Shown: piece by piece, positions 1-5,700 of the stretch | How the letters are laid out: the number at the start of each line of letters is the position of its first letter | Position numbering within the stretch: the stretch's first letter is position 1 | Source of the DNA: an archaeon | Lineage (GTDB): Archaea; B1Sed10-29; WALL01 | Reading direction: 5' to 3' | Assembly (NCBI GenBank): GCA_030592525.1 | Contig: JAUVIW010000046.1 | Location: forward strand, 1-7,654 | Length of the DNA stretch: 7,654 nt | Position numbers and translations under genes: made by a program | The notes under the pieces: model-generated | Seen by the model: only the letters and a program-made list of their open reading frames with translations | Told to the model about the DNA's origin: nothing | The model's database searches: none

Positions 1-827
1 ACCATTGTGCCGGCAAAAAGGAAGATGAAGTCAGGGAGCACAGCGGCGAACGAGGGCACGATTGGGGAGATGATGCCCGCAATGCCCAGGCCAACCAGGA
101 TATCGAATGTGTTGCTTCCGATGGCATTGCCGATGCTTATCGTGAACTTCTTTTTCTTGAGCGCCATGAGAGAAACAACGAGCTCCGGTAGGCTGGTGCC
201 CACGGCAACTATGGTGGCGCCAATAAGCCAGTGGGGGAGAGTGAGGATTGTTGCGATGGCAACAGCGGACTCAACAGTGAAGTGCGAGCCCACGGCAATT
301 CCAAGGATGGCTGCCGCGGCGATGAGGTAATCGTTCTTCATTGTCGGCTCGCGCGAGCGCAGCCTGTTCTTGTGGCGGTCCAAGTACAGCAGTAAGAGGT
401 AGAACAAGTAGAGCAGCAGGAAGATCGTGCCCCAAACAGCATCGATGCCCGTTGTCGCGATGACGATGTACAGTAATGTGTAGGTCCCAAGGAGCATGAC
501 GCAATCGCGGAATATCATCTGCTTGTCGAACACCTTTATCTCAATGAACAGTGCCACAATGCCAACAGCGATGCATACGTTGAATATCGCTGACCCGATG
601 ATGCTGCTTAACGCGAGCTCAGGATGCCCGCCCATTGAGCCAAAAACGGCCACGCCGAGCTCGGGGAGCGATGTGCCCAAGGCAACGAGGGTTAGTGATA
701 TGAGGAGTTCGCTCACGCCAAGGTGGCGGGCGATGCTCGAGGCGCTTTCGATGAAGAAGTCCGCGCTCCTAAGGAGAATAATCAGCGCTACCAGGAGTAT
801 GATGATGTTTATCACGAGGGCTATCAC
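1..827 (-). CDS. Sodium/calcium (CaCA/NCX-type) exchanger, C-terminus cut by window edge
   Basis: This is an integral membrane antiporter of the Ca2+/cation antiporter family (YrbG/NCX_Mj-like), expected to exchange Na+ for Ca2+ across the cytoplasmic membrane. 275 residues are visible and the frame is still open at base 1; family members have roughly 300-330 residues, so the last one or two helices are missing. Both inverted alpha repeats are present: GTSLPE at residues 51-56 with GSAIFN at 78-83, and GTSLPE at 210-215 with GSNTFD at 237-242. As I recall the NCX_Mj structure, its twelve ion ligands map here at a constant +2 offset (A49, T52, S53, E56, S79, N83, A208, T211, S212, E215, S238, D242), and all are retained. 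A charged loop (about 150-166) separates the two halves. The GTG start at 827 overlaps the epimerase stop as GTGA, with GGAG 8 bases upstream, so the two genes are probably cotranslated. Family assignment is very secure; ion specificity is inferred. Confidence 0.95.
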   Translation of the reverse strand, partial: MIALVINIIILLVALIILLRSADFFIESASSIARHLGVSELLISLTLVALGTSLPELGVAVFGSMGGHPELALSSIIGSAIFNVCIAVGIVALFIEIKVFDKQMIFRDCVMLLGTYTLLYIVIATTGIDAVWGTIFLLLYLFYLLLLYLDRHKNRLRSREPTMKNDYLIAAAAILGIAVGSHFTVESAVAIATILTLPHWLIGATIVAVGTSLPELVVSLMALKKKKFTISIGNAIGSNTFDILVGLGIAGIISPIVPSFAAVLPDFIFLFAGTM

Positions 828-1759
828 ACGCCCAGCTCCTTAACCGTCTTCTTCAGCGCCTTCTTCAGGGTGTACTTGGGCTGGTAGCCCAACTGCTGCT
901 CAGCCTTCGTGATGTCAATGATGCGGTTGCGCACCAGGCGGTCGATGCTGGAGCGCATGAGGGTCACGCGGGGCTTGGTTTTCATTGCCTTGGAGTGTAG
1001 CTCGTGCGCGAGCGCGGCGGCTTTCACGGCGAAAACAGGTATGGTGCGCTCGGGCATCTCTGCGCCGAGCGTGCTAACAATGAGCTCATAGGTCTCGCGG
1101 TAAGTGTGAGGGTCGGGACCGGCAACGTGATAGATCTTGTTGCGGGCAATGGGCTGCATCGCGAGAGTGAGTGCCTGGATGACGTCATCAATGTAGACAA
1201 CGTGGAAGTAGTTGTCGCCCTTGCCTACCATGGGGTACTTTGACTTCGCGGCCTTGAATATCTGCTGCCAGTAATCGTTTGGGCCGAGAATGATAGGGGC
1301 GCGGAGGATTGTGTAAGGGATTTGGTGCTTTAGCTTATAGTCCATGATGAGGCGCTCGGCCTCGGCCTTGGATTTCTCATAATGGGTAAGGGGATTGTAG
1401 GGGTCGTCCTCTTTCGCGGGCTCATTTGTCTCGCCGAGCACGCCGGAGGAGGACATGAAAATGAAGCGAGTGAGATTCTTGTTCTTGCACGCCTCAAGCA
1501 AGCGCCTGGTGCCCTCGACATTCACGTCCCACATGCCCATGTCGCTCTCATCAGTGTTGGCGGCCAGGTGGTAGACAACGTCGAATGTGAGCCGGCGCAG
1601 GGTGCTGATTACCTTGTCGTCAAGCAAGTCGCCTTTCACGAACTTCGCCGGGAGGTCTGGCTTCGAACGGCACAGCGCAAGCACGTCATTTTCCTTGGCC
1701 AGCTCTTTCACCAGGCGGGCCCCTACAAAGCCATTCGCACCCGTAACGAGTATGCGCAT
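824..1759 (-). CDS. NAD(P)-dependent epimerase/dehydratase (extended SDR family)
   Basis: This is a 311-residue cytoplasmic oxidoreductase of the extended short-chain dehydrogenase/reductase superfamily, whose members epimerise, dehydrate or oxidise nucleotide sugars; some are 3-beta-hydroxysteroid dehydrogenase-like. The N-terminal Rossmann glycine motif is G7xxG10xxG13 within MRILVTGANGFVG. A YHLAA stretch follows at 63-67, the catalytic serine strand (SSS) is at 103-105, and Tyr127-xxx-Lys131 forms the catalytic pair. FHVVYIDDV (about 215-223) is the usual substrate-domain motif, and the C-terminal LGYQP tail is typical. The ATG at 1759 is chosen because the Rossmann strand begins immediately there. 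An upstream ATG at 1846 would add 29 residues unlike the family and would run through the TATA element. The gene leads a two-gene unit with the exchanger (4-base overlap) and diverges from GGGP synthase. The substrate cannot be told from sequence: a cell-surface glycan precursor is plausible, and a lipid-linked role is only a guess from the neighbouring gene. Confidence 0.93.
   Translation of the reverse strand: MRILVTGANGFVGARLVKELAKENDVLALCRSKPDLPAKFVKGDLLDDKVISTLRRLTFDVVYHLAANTDESDMGMWDVNVEGTRRLLEACKNKNLTRFIFMSSSGVLGETNEPAKEDDPYNPLTHYEKSKAEAERLIMDYKLKHQIPYTILRAPIILGPNDYWQQIFKAAKSKYPMVGKGDNYFHVVYIDDVIQALTLAMQPIARNKIYHVAGPDPHTYRETYELIVSTLGAEMPERTIPVFAVKAAALAHELHSKAMKTKPRVTLMRSSIDRLVRNRIIDITKAEQQLGYQPKYTLKKALKKTVKELGV
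836..839 (-). promoter_or_regulatory. Shine-Dalgarno site for the exchanger
   Basis: GGAG lies 8 bases before the GTG start at 827, inside the last codons of the epimerase (AAG GAG CTG, encoding Lys-Glu-Leu). It supports the non-ATG start, which has no nearby in-frame ATG alternative, and supports translational coupling through the GTGA overlap. Confidence 0.65.
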
Positions 1760-1780
1760 AGAGCCGAATAAAGGAGTTAA

Positions 1781-1790
1781 GATATATAAG
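1781..1790. promoter_or_regulatory. Shared divergent TATA element
   Basis: The sequence GATATATAAG reads TATATAAG on the plus strand and CTTATATATC on the minus strand, an archaeal TATA box usable in either direction. Its centre (about 1785.5) is about 26 bases from the epimerase ATG (1759), about 27 from the in-frame GTG at 1813, and about 36 from the GGGPS ATG (1822). Since archaeal transcription starts about 25-27 bases downstream of the TATA centre, the epimerase message would be leaderless and the GGGPS message leaderless (from GTG 1813) or with a leader of about 10 bases. The plus orientation has the better BRE-like flank (GTTAA at 1776-1780). It lies in the only noncoding gap of the window. 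Confidence 0.75.
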
Positions 1791-1793
1791 GGC

Positions 1794-1821
1794 AAGCCCC
1801 CTAATAAGCCCCGTGAGCCCC
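1794..1821 (+). repeat. Three short direct repeats (RAGCCCC) between TATA box and GGGPS start
   Basis: AAGCCCC occurs at 1794-1800 and again at 1806-1812, and GAGCCCC at 1815-1821, spaced 12 and 9 bases apart. The first copy is also the right arm of a small inverted repeat, GGGCAAGCCC (1790-1799), abutting the TATA box. The position, between the TATA box and the start codon, is where archaeal repressors commonly bind, but the repeats are only seven bases long and could be chance in a C-rich spacer. Confidence 0.3.
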
Positions 1822-2589
1822 ATGAAGATAGGTAAGGTAGAGGCATACATCAACGACCATGTTGGGAGAGAGGAGCCCATGCTCTTCATACTCATTGACC
1901 CGTGCGACCACGCATCACCCGAAGCAGCCGCCAAGGCGGCAAAAGCCGCTGTCGAAGGAGGGTCACAGCTTATTTTGGTCGGCGGGAGCATAGGCGCACA
2001 GGGCGGCCTAATGGATGAGACCACGAAGCTCATCAAGGAAACGGTCGACGTGCCTGTGAACATTTTCCCGGGGAACAGCTCGTCCATCACAAAGTACGCT
2101 GACTCAATATACTTTTATTCACTCCTCAACTCAAGGAACGCCTACTGGACCGCGATGGCGCAGACCACTGGCGCACCGGTCATAAAGCGCATGGGTATAG
2201 AGGCAATGCCCACAGGGTACATTGTTGTCGAGCCCGGCGGGACTGTGGGATGGGTTGCTGACGTCAACCTCGTCCCGCGGCACAAGCCCTCAATCGCTGC
2301 GGCACTCGCGCTGGCAGGGCAATACATGGGCAATAGGCTGATACTCACGGACGCCGGCTCGAACCCGGCTGAAGGGCACATGCCCCTTGACATGATTGCC
2401 GCGGTGCGCAAGGCAATTGACGTGCCGTACATTGTTGGAGGCGGGGTGCGCACAGCTGATGCTGCGGGCGCCGTTGTCAGGGCGGGTGCCGACGCAATAC
2501 AGGTGGGTACCGCGATAGAGGACAACGCGAAAATCCGCGATACCACAGCCTCGTTCCTCAAAGCAATGAAGGAAGGTAAGAAGAAATGA
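1822..2589 (+). CDS. Geranylgeranylglyceryl phosphate synthase (GGGPS, group II-like)
   Basis: This is a TIM-barrel prenyltransferase that joins geranylgeranyl diphosphate to sn-glycerol-1-phosphate, making the first ether bond of archaeal membrane lipids. It has 255 residues, the usual length. Visible motifs in order: LIDP at 24-27 (Asp26 as Mg2+ ligand), VGGS at 53-56, FPGN at 82-85, YSLLNSRN at 99-106, EPGGTVGWV at 137-145, PRHKP at 152-156, IVGGGVR at 204-210 and ADAIQVGT at 223-230 (phosphate binding). The SLLNS, PRxKPxIAA and IVGGG segments favour the group II subfamily. Two conserved spots differ: the usual DPDK box reads DPCD (26-29), and the strand usually written YLEAGSGA reads LTDAGSNPAEG (from residue 175), so the conserved Glu is Asp177. 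An in-frame GTG at 1813 would add three residues and is a real alternative, because it sits where a leaderless transcript would begin. It is first in a unit with the MgtC-like gene, and its stop overlaps that ATG by 4 bases. The bacterial homologue PcrB is less likely given the context. Confidence 0.93.
   Translation: MKIGKVEAYINDHVGREEPMLFILIDPCDHASPEAAAKAAKAAVEGGSQLILVGGSIGAQGGLMDETTKLIKETVDVPVNIFPGNSSSITKYADSIYFYSLLNSRNAYWTAMAQTTGAPVIKRMGIEAMPTGYIVVEPGGTVGWVADVNLVPRHKPSIAAALALAGQYMGNRLILTDAGSNPAEGHMPLDMIAAVRKAIDVPYIVGGGVRTADAAGAVVRAGADAIQVGTAIEDNAKIRDTTASFLKAMKEGKKK
2571..2577 (+). promoter_or_regulatory. Shine-Dalgarno site for the MgtC-like gene
   Basis: GGAAGGT lies 8 bases before the ATG at 2586, inside the lysine-rich last codons of the GGGPS gene. 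With the ATGA stop-start overlap it suggests that the MgtC-like protein is translated by coupled or re-initiating ribosomes. Confidence 0.55.
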
Positions 2590-3842
2590 GCGGGCTTCTC
2601 ATAAGCTGGCCATTCGTAGAAAAAGTGCTGATATCACTTGCCATAGGCGCGCTCATGGGAATGGAGCGCGAGCACACAAAGCACCAGGAAATGGTTGGGA
2701 TAAGGACCTTTGCCTTGGTATCGCTTTTGGGTGCGCTTTTTGTGTTCTTTGCTGAAGCCACAGGGTCAGAGCTGCAGGTAGTCCTGGGGTTCGGGGCGAT
2801 AACTCTGTTCACGGTCATATTGTATGCCGGGAACATGATTAGGTTCAAGGCTGTTGGGCTAACAACTTGCATCGCGCTGCTTCTTGCCTATGGCATGGGA
2901 ACGCTTGTGGCTTATGGCATGTACTCGCAAGCGATATTCGTGACCATCGCTGTTACGATAGTGTTGTTTGCGAAGCAAAGGCTGCACGCGCTTGTTGACA
3001 AGGTTAATGACAAGGAGCTGCTCGACTTTTTGGAGTTCCTCGCGGTTGTTGGGATAGTCTACCCGCTGCTGCCTACGGAAACGATCCCGTTTATGGGAGC
3101 GCAAATAGACCTGTTCGCGGTATGGCTGCTGGTGGTGCTCATCTCCATAATCAACCTCCTGGGCTTCGTCGGGTCGAGGTACTTCTCTGCTGAGAAGGAG
3201 ATTGGGCTCATGGCGCTGCTTGGCGGGCTAGTGAGCACGACGGCCATGACGCTCACATTGCCCGGAACACTGAAAAAGAAGGGGAGGGATTTGTTGCCCG
3301 CTGCTTACCTGGTTACGAGTGGGAGCACGTTCGCCAGGAACCTTATCATCGCAGCGATATTCGCGCCGGTTGCGGCAAGATACCTTGTGTTCCCAATAGC
3401 CGCGTGTGCCGCCATTGTAATTGGGCTTGGGTTCCATGGCCTGTCAAAGGCGAAGAACGTCGGTCGCATAAAGGTGGAGTCGCCGTTCAAGGTGCCGAAG
3501 GCGGTTGAGCTTGCAATCAAATTGTTTGTCATTATGATAGCGATTGAAGTGCTTCAGGTTTACTTGCCGGAAATGTTCTATGTTACCGTGTTCTTCGGCG
3601 GGATAATCAGTTCTGCTTCAACAGTTGCCACCGTGGCGCTGCTCGTTAGCATGGGGAAGATCAGTGCCACCACTGCCGCGATGGGCATCAGCACTGCCAT
3701 TCTTGGGGCGTTTGCTTTCGGGCACCTGGCAACGCTTTATCTCGCGGGAGGCAAGCACGCTGTCAAGAAACTGGTGCCAATAGCGCTTGGTGTCAGTGCG
3801 GTGTACATCGCGGTGCTCTCGGTCATGATGTCGGTGATATGA
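2586..3842 (+). CDS. MgtC/SapB family membrane protein with C-terminal DUF4010
   Basis: This is a 418-residue polytopic membrane protein with about eleven or twelve hydrophobic segments. The N-terminal part (about 1-145) carries the MgtC/SapB signature: GALMGMERE at 21-29 followed by VGIRTFALVSLLGAL from residue 37. The C-terminal part (about 165-418) matches the DUF4010 pattern, with a LLGGLVSTTAMTLTL core (about 211-225) and a conserved GSTFARN stretch (about 247-253). MgtC proteins in pathogens are tied to survival in low Mg2+ and modulate other membrane proteins; whether they transport an ion is unsettled, and the role of the DUF4010 fusion is unknown. There is no signal peptide beyond the first membrane helix. 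It overlaps GGGPS at its start and rtcA at its end by 4 bases each, so the three are probably one message. A cation-related membrane function is inferred from family only. Confidence 0.9.
   Translation: MSGLLISWPFVEKVLISLAIGALMGMEREHTKHQEMVGIRTFALVSLLGALFVFFAEATGSELQVVLGFGAITLFTVILYAGNMIRFKAVGLTTCIALLLAYGMGTLVAYGMYSQAIFVTIAVTIVLFAKQRLHALVDKVNDKELLDFLEFLAVVGIVYPLLPTETIPFMGAQIDLFAVWLLVVLISIINLLGFVGSRYFSAEKEIGLMALLGGLVSTTAMTLTLPGTLKKKGRDLLPAAYLVTSGSTFARNLIIAAIFAPVAARYLVFPIAACAAIVIGLGFHGLSKAKNVGRIKVESPFKVPKAVELAIKLFVIMIAIEVLQVYLPEMFYVTVFFGGIISSASTVATVALLVSMGKISATTAAMGISTAILGAFAFGHLATLYLAGGKHAVKKLVPIALGVSAVYIAVLSVMMSVI
3833..3837 (+). promoter_or_regulatory. Shine-Dalgarno site for rtcA
   Basis: GGTGA, the common archaeal form, ends one base before the ATG at 3839 and four bases before the ATG at 3842. 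The spacing favours the second ATG, which would also give the family-typical MISIDGS N-terminus; the first gives the ATGA overlap with the upstream stop. Confidence 0.5.
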
Positions 3843-4846
3843 TGATATCGATTGATGGCTCGCGTGGTGAGGGTGGCGGGCAAATAATACGCACTGCTGT
3901 TGGGCTTAGTGCTGTCACAGGAGAAGCGGTGGAAATAAAGAACATCCGCGCGGGAAGGCCCGGGCCAGGGCTGAAGCAGCAGCACATCACTGCCGTGGGC
4001 GCTGTTGGTGAATTGTGTGATGCGCACGTTGAGGGCAACGTGCTCGGGTCAAAGGAGCTAAAATTTAAGCCGGGCAAGGTGCACGGCGGCAGCGTGAGCG
4101 CAAGAGTCACGACTGCGGGCTCGTTGGGGCTGGTGCTGCAAGCACTGCTTATCGCAGGGACTGCTGCCAAGAAAGAAGTGCATGTGTCGCTTCGCGGCGG
4201 GGGCACTTGGGGCAAGTGGGCACCGCCGGTTGAGTACACAAAGCATGTGCTAGCACCATTGCTGGCAAGGATGGGCTATGGTGTTGATGTTAATGTGAGC
4301 AAGCACGGGTTCTACCCAAGGGGTGGGGCTGTCGTGGACTGCGTGCTCAAGCCAGGGAAGCTAAAGCCACTAAGCCTCGGGGACGCAGGCAAGGTGATGG
4401 CAGTCAAGGGCATCAGCATCGCGTCCGGTGACCTCGTTAAGTCAAAGGTGGCGGACAGGCAGGCCAAAGCCTGCCGCCTGAAGCTGTACGAGCGCCTGCG
4501 GGTGACGCCGAAGATTGGCGTGGAATATGTTGATACCGGCTGCGTTGGCAGCGGGATCCTTGTCTGGAAGGAGTGTGAGCACTCAGTTCTAGGGGCCAGT
4601 GCCCTGGGGGAAAGGGGGGTGCGTGCCGAGGACGTTGGCACTGAGGCGGCAGCGCAGCTGCTCAAGGAAAGCGGTGCTGTGGACAAGTGGGCTGCGGACC
4701 AGCTAATACCATTCATGGGGCTTGCGGCAGGCGAATCGCAGATAAGCGTCTCAGAAGTAACAGGCCACGCGCAGACTAATGCACTGGTAACAGAGCAGTT
4801 TTTGGGCAAGAAGTTCTCTTTGGGGCGGGCGAGCATCAGCGTCTAA
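3839..4846 (+). CDS. rtcA: RNA 3'-terminal phosphate cyclase
   Basis: This enzyme uses ATP to convert an RNA 3'-phosphate to a 2',3'-cyclic phosphate through a covalent histidine-AMP intermediate, in the cytoplasm. At 335 residues it is full length. Motifs: GEGGGQ at 10-15, NIRAGRPGPGLKQQH at 35-49, KWAPPVEY (about 127-134), HGFYPRGG, GCVGSGI, ALGERG, a VDKWAADQL stretch, and TGHAQTN with the adenylated His at residue 310 (309 if the second ATG is used, the same number as in the E. coli enzyme as I recall it). The archaeal forms I recall usually read GGTD or GGTN where this protein has GGTW (Trp124), and the YPxGGG motif ends in Ala. The stop TAA overlaps the convergent peptidase stop by 4 bases. 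No RtcB ligase or archease gene is in the window, so the partner pathway is not visible. The ATG at 3842 is an equally good start. Confidence 0.95.
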   Translation: MMISIDGSRGEGGGQIIRTAVGLSAVTGEAVEIKNIRAGRPGPGLKQQHITAVGAVGELCDAHVEGNVLGSKELKFKPGKVHGGSVSARVTTAGSLGLVLQALLIAGTAAKKEVHVSLRGGGTWGKWAPPVEYTKHVLAPLLARMGYGVDVNVSKHGFYPRGGAVVDCVLKPGKLKPLSLGDAGKVMAVKGISIASGDLVKSKVADRQAKACRLKLYERLRVTPKIGVEYVDTGCVGSGILVWKECEHSVLGASALGERGVRAEDVGTEAAAQLLKESGAVDKWAADQLIPFMGLAAGESQISVSEVTGHAQTNALVTEQFLGKKFSLGRASISV

Positions 4847-5700
4847 GCAAACACGAGCCAGAGGAAAGCGTCACCGAACAGCAGCGTCAGCAAGAGGCCA
4901 GCAAGGATGAAAGGGCCGAATGTCGGGAGGTTTTCTGCTACGAGGACGGTTGAGACCTTGTTCTTTTTCGCGCGGGCCTTGATTGCCTTTAGCTCACTAT
5001 CGAAGAATGTCTTTCTCATGCCAACACCAAGCTTCTTTTGGATGCTCTCGGACATCAGCTCCAAAGCGAGGACATCGTCCTCGTTCAGGTCCTTGACCTT
5101 CTTCTTTTTCGCGATGTAGCGCTCAAGGATGTCTCCCTTGAACGCGAGTGTGAATGCGCCAAGCATTATCGGGAGCGCTATGATTAAGGCGCGGACAGAG
5201 AACAGGGACCAGATGTAGAAGACGGGGATGGTCGCGGCAGAGTACATGATGCCATGGCTCATTTTCTTCTGGAGGCTCTTGATGCGCTTGCGGTCGTGGT
5301 ACAGCTTGTTCAAATAGCCTAGAGGGACAAAGACCATTGAGATTACGGCTGCGGCGAAGAATATTGAGACCACCGGAGGGTATGGTGCGACTAGCGGGCC
5401 CAAGAAATTGATCTGTGCAATGTCCACAGGGTATTGCGGCAGCAACAATGCGAGTGCGGTGAACAATTTGACGTCGCCCCCGCCAAGCTGGCCGAAGATG
5501 TAGAGGATAAGGCCAACGATGAAGACGGCTGCCGCGATGGCGGTGAAGCTTATTGCCTCGGGAACCGGGAATGAGAGCCAGACATACGCAAGGCCAATGG
5601 CTATCATCGCGTAGTTGAGCTTGTCAGGGATGTAAGTGGTTGTGAAGTCTGTGTACGCCGCTATCGCGGTGCCAACGAGTGCTACCAAAGCGCCTATCAT
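4843..5700 (-). CDS. Archaeal type IV prepilin/preflagellin peptidase (A24 family)
   Basis: This is a membrane aspartyl protease that removes class III signal peptides from pre-archaellins and pilins (FlaK/PibD/EppA-like) at the cytoplasmic face. It has 285 residues with about eight hydrophobic segments. The two catalytic aspartates are clear: Asp18 in YTDFTTTYIPDKLNY, and Asp76 in the GGGDVK box (73-78), close to the Asp18/Asp79 arrangement reported for Methanococcus FlaK. Unlike the shorter crenarchaeal enzymes, it has a charged soluble region (about 190-258, rich in Lys) and a final hydrophobic helix (261-285) after a GPF motif, as in the archaeal A24 type II C-terminal extension. It is last in the SRP54-pus10 unit. 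Its ATG overlaps the pus10 stop, with GGAG 8 bases upstream. Its substrates (archaellin or pilin) are not in the window, so I give no flaK or eppA symbol. Bacterial-type leader peptidase/methylase is excluded by the absence of a methylase domain. Confidence 0.92.
   Translation of the reverse strand: MIGALVALVGTAIAAYTDFTTTYIPDKLNYAMIAIGLAYVWLSFPVPEAISFTAIAAAVFIVGLILYIFGQLGGGDVKLFTALALLLPQYPVDIAQINFLGPLVAPYPPVVSIFFAAAVISMVFVPLGYLNKLYHDRKRIKSLQKKMSHGIMYSAATIPVFYIWSLFSVRALIIALPIMLGAFTLAFKGDILERYIAKKKKVKDLNEDDVLALELMSESIQKKLGVGMRKTFFDSELKAIKARAKKNKVSTVLVAENLPTFGPFILAGLLLTLLFGDAFLWLVFA

Noticed and set aside
7..843. Two plus-strand open frames (7-330 and 496-843) that could suggest genes at the left end
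   Set aside because: The minus strand over this region reads without a stop as a complete pair of exchanger alpha repeats. The plus-strand frames are antisense shadows.
1382..1771. A 129-codon plus-strand open frame opposite the epimerase
   Set aside because: The antisense epimerase has its catalytic motifs here; the plus-strand translation shows no recognisable domain and no ribosome binding site.
1760..1846. N-terminal extension of the epimerase to an ATG at 1846
   Set aside because: It would precede the Rossmann strand with 29 unrelated residues, run through the TATA element and overlap the GGGPS start.
4312..4836. A 174-codon open frame on the minus strand inside rtcA
   Set aside because: It lies wholly antisense to a gene with all RtcA motifs, and its Ser/Thr/Pro-rich translation resembles no family. 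It is a shadow of GC-rich codon use.
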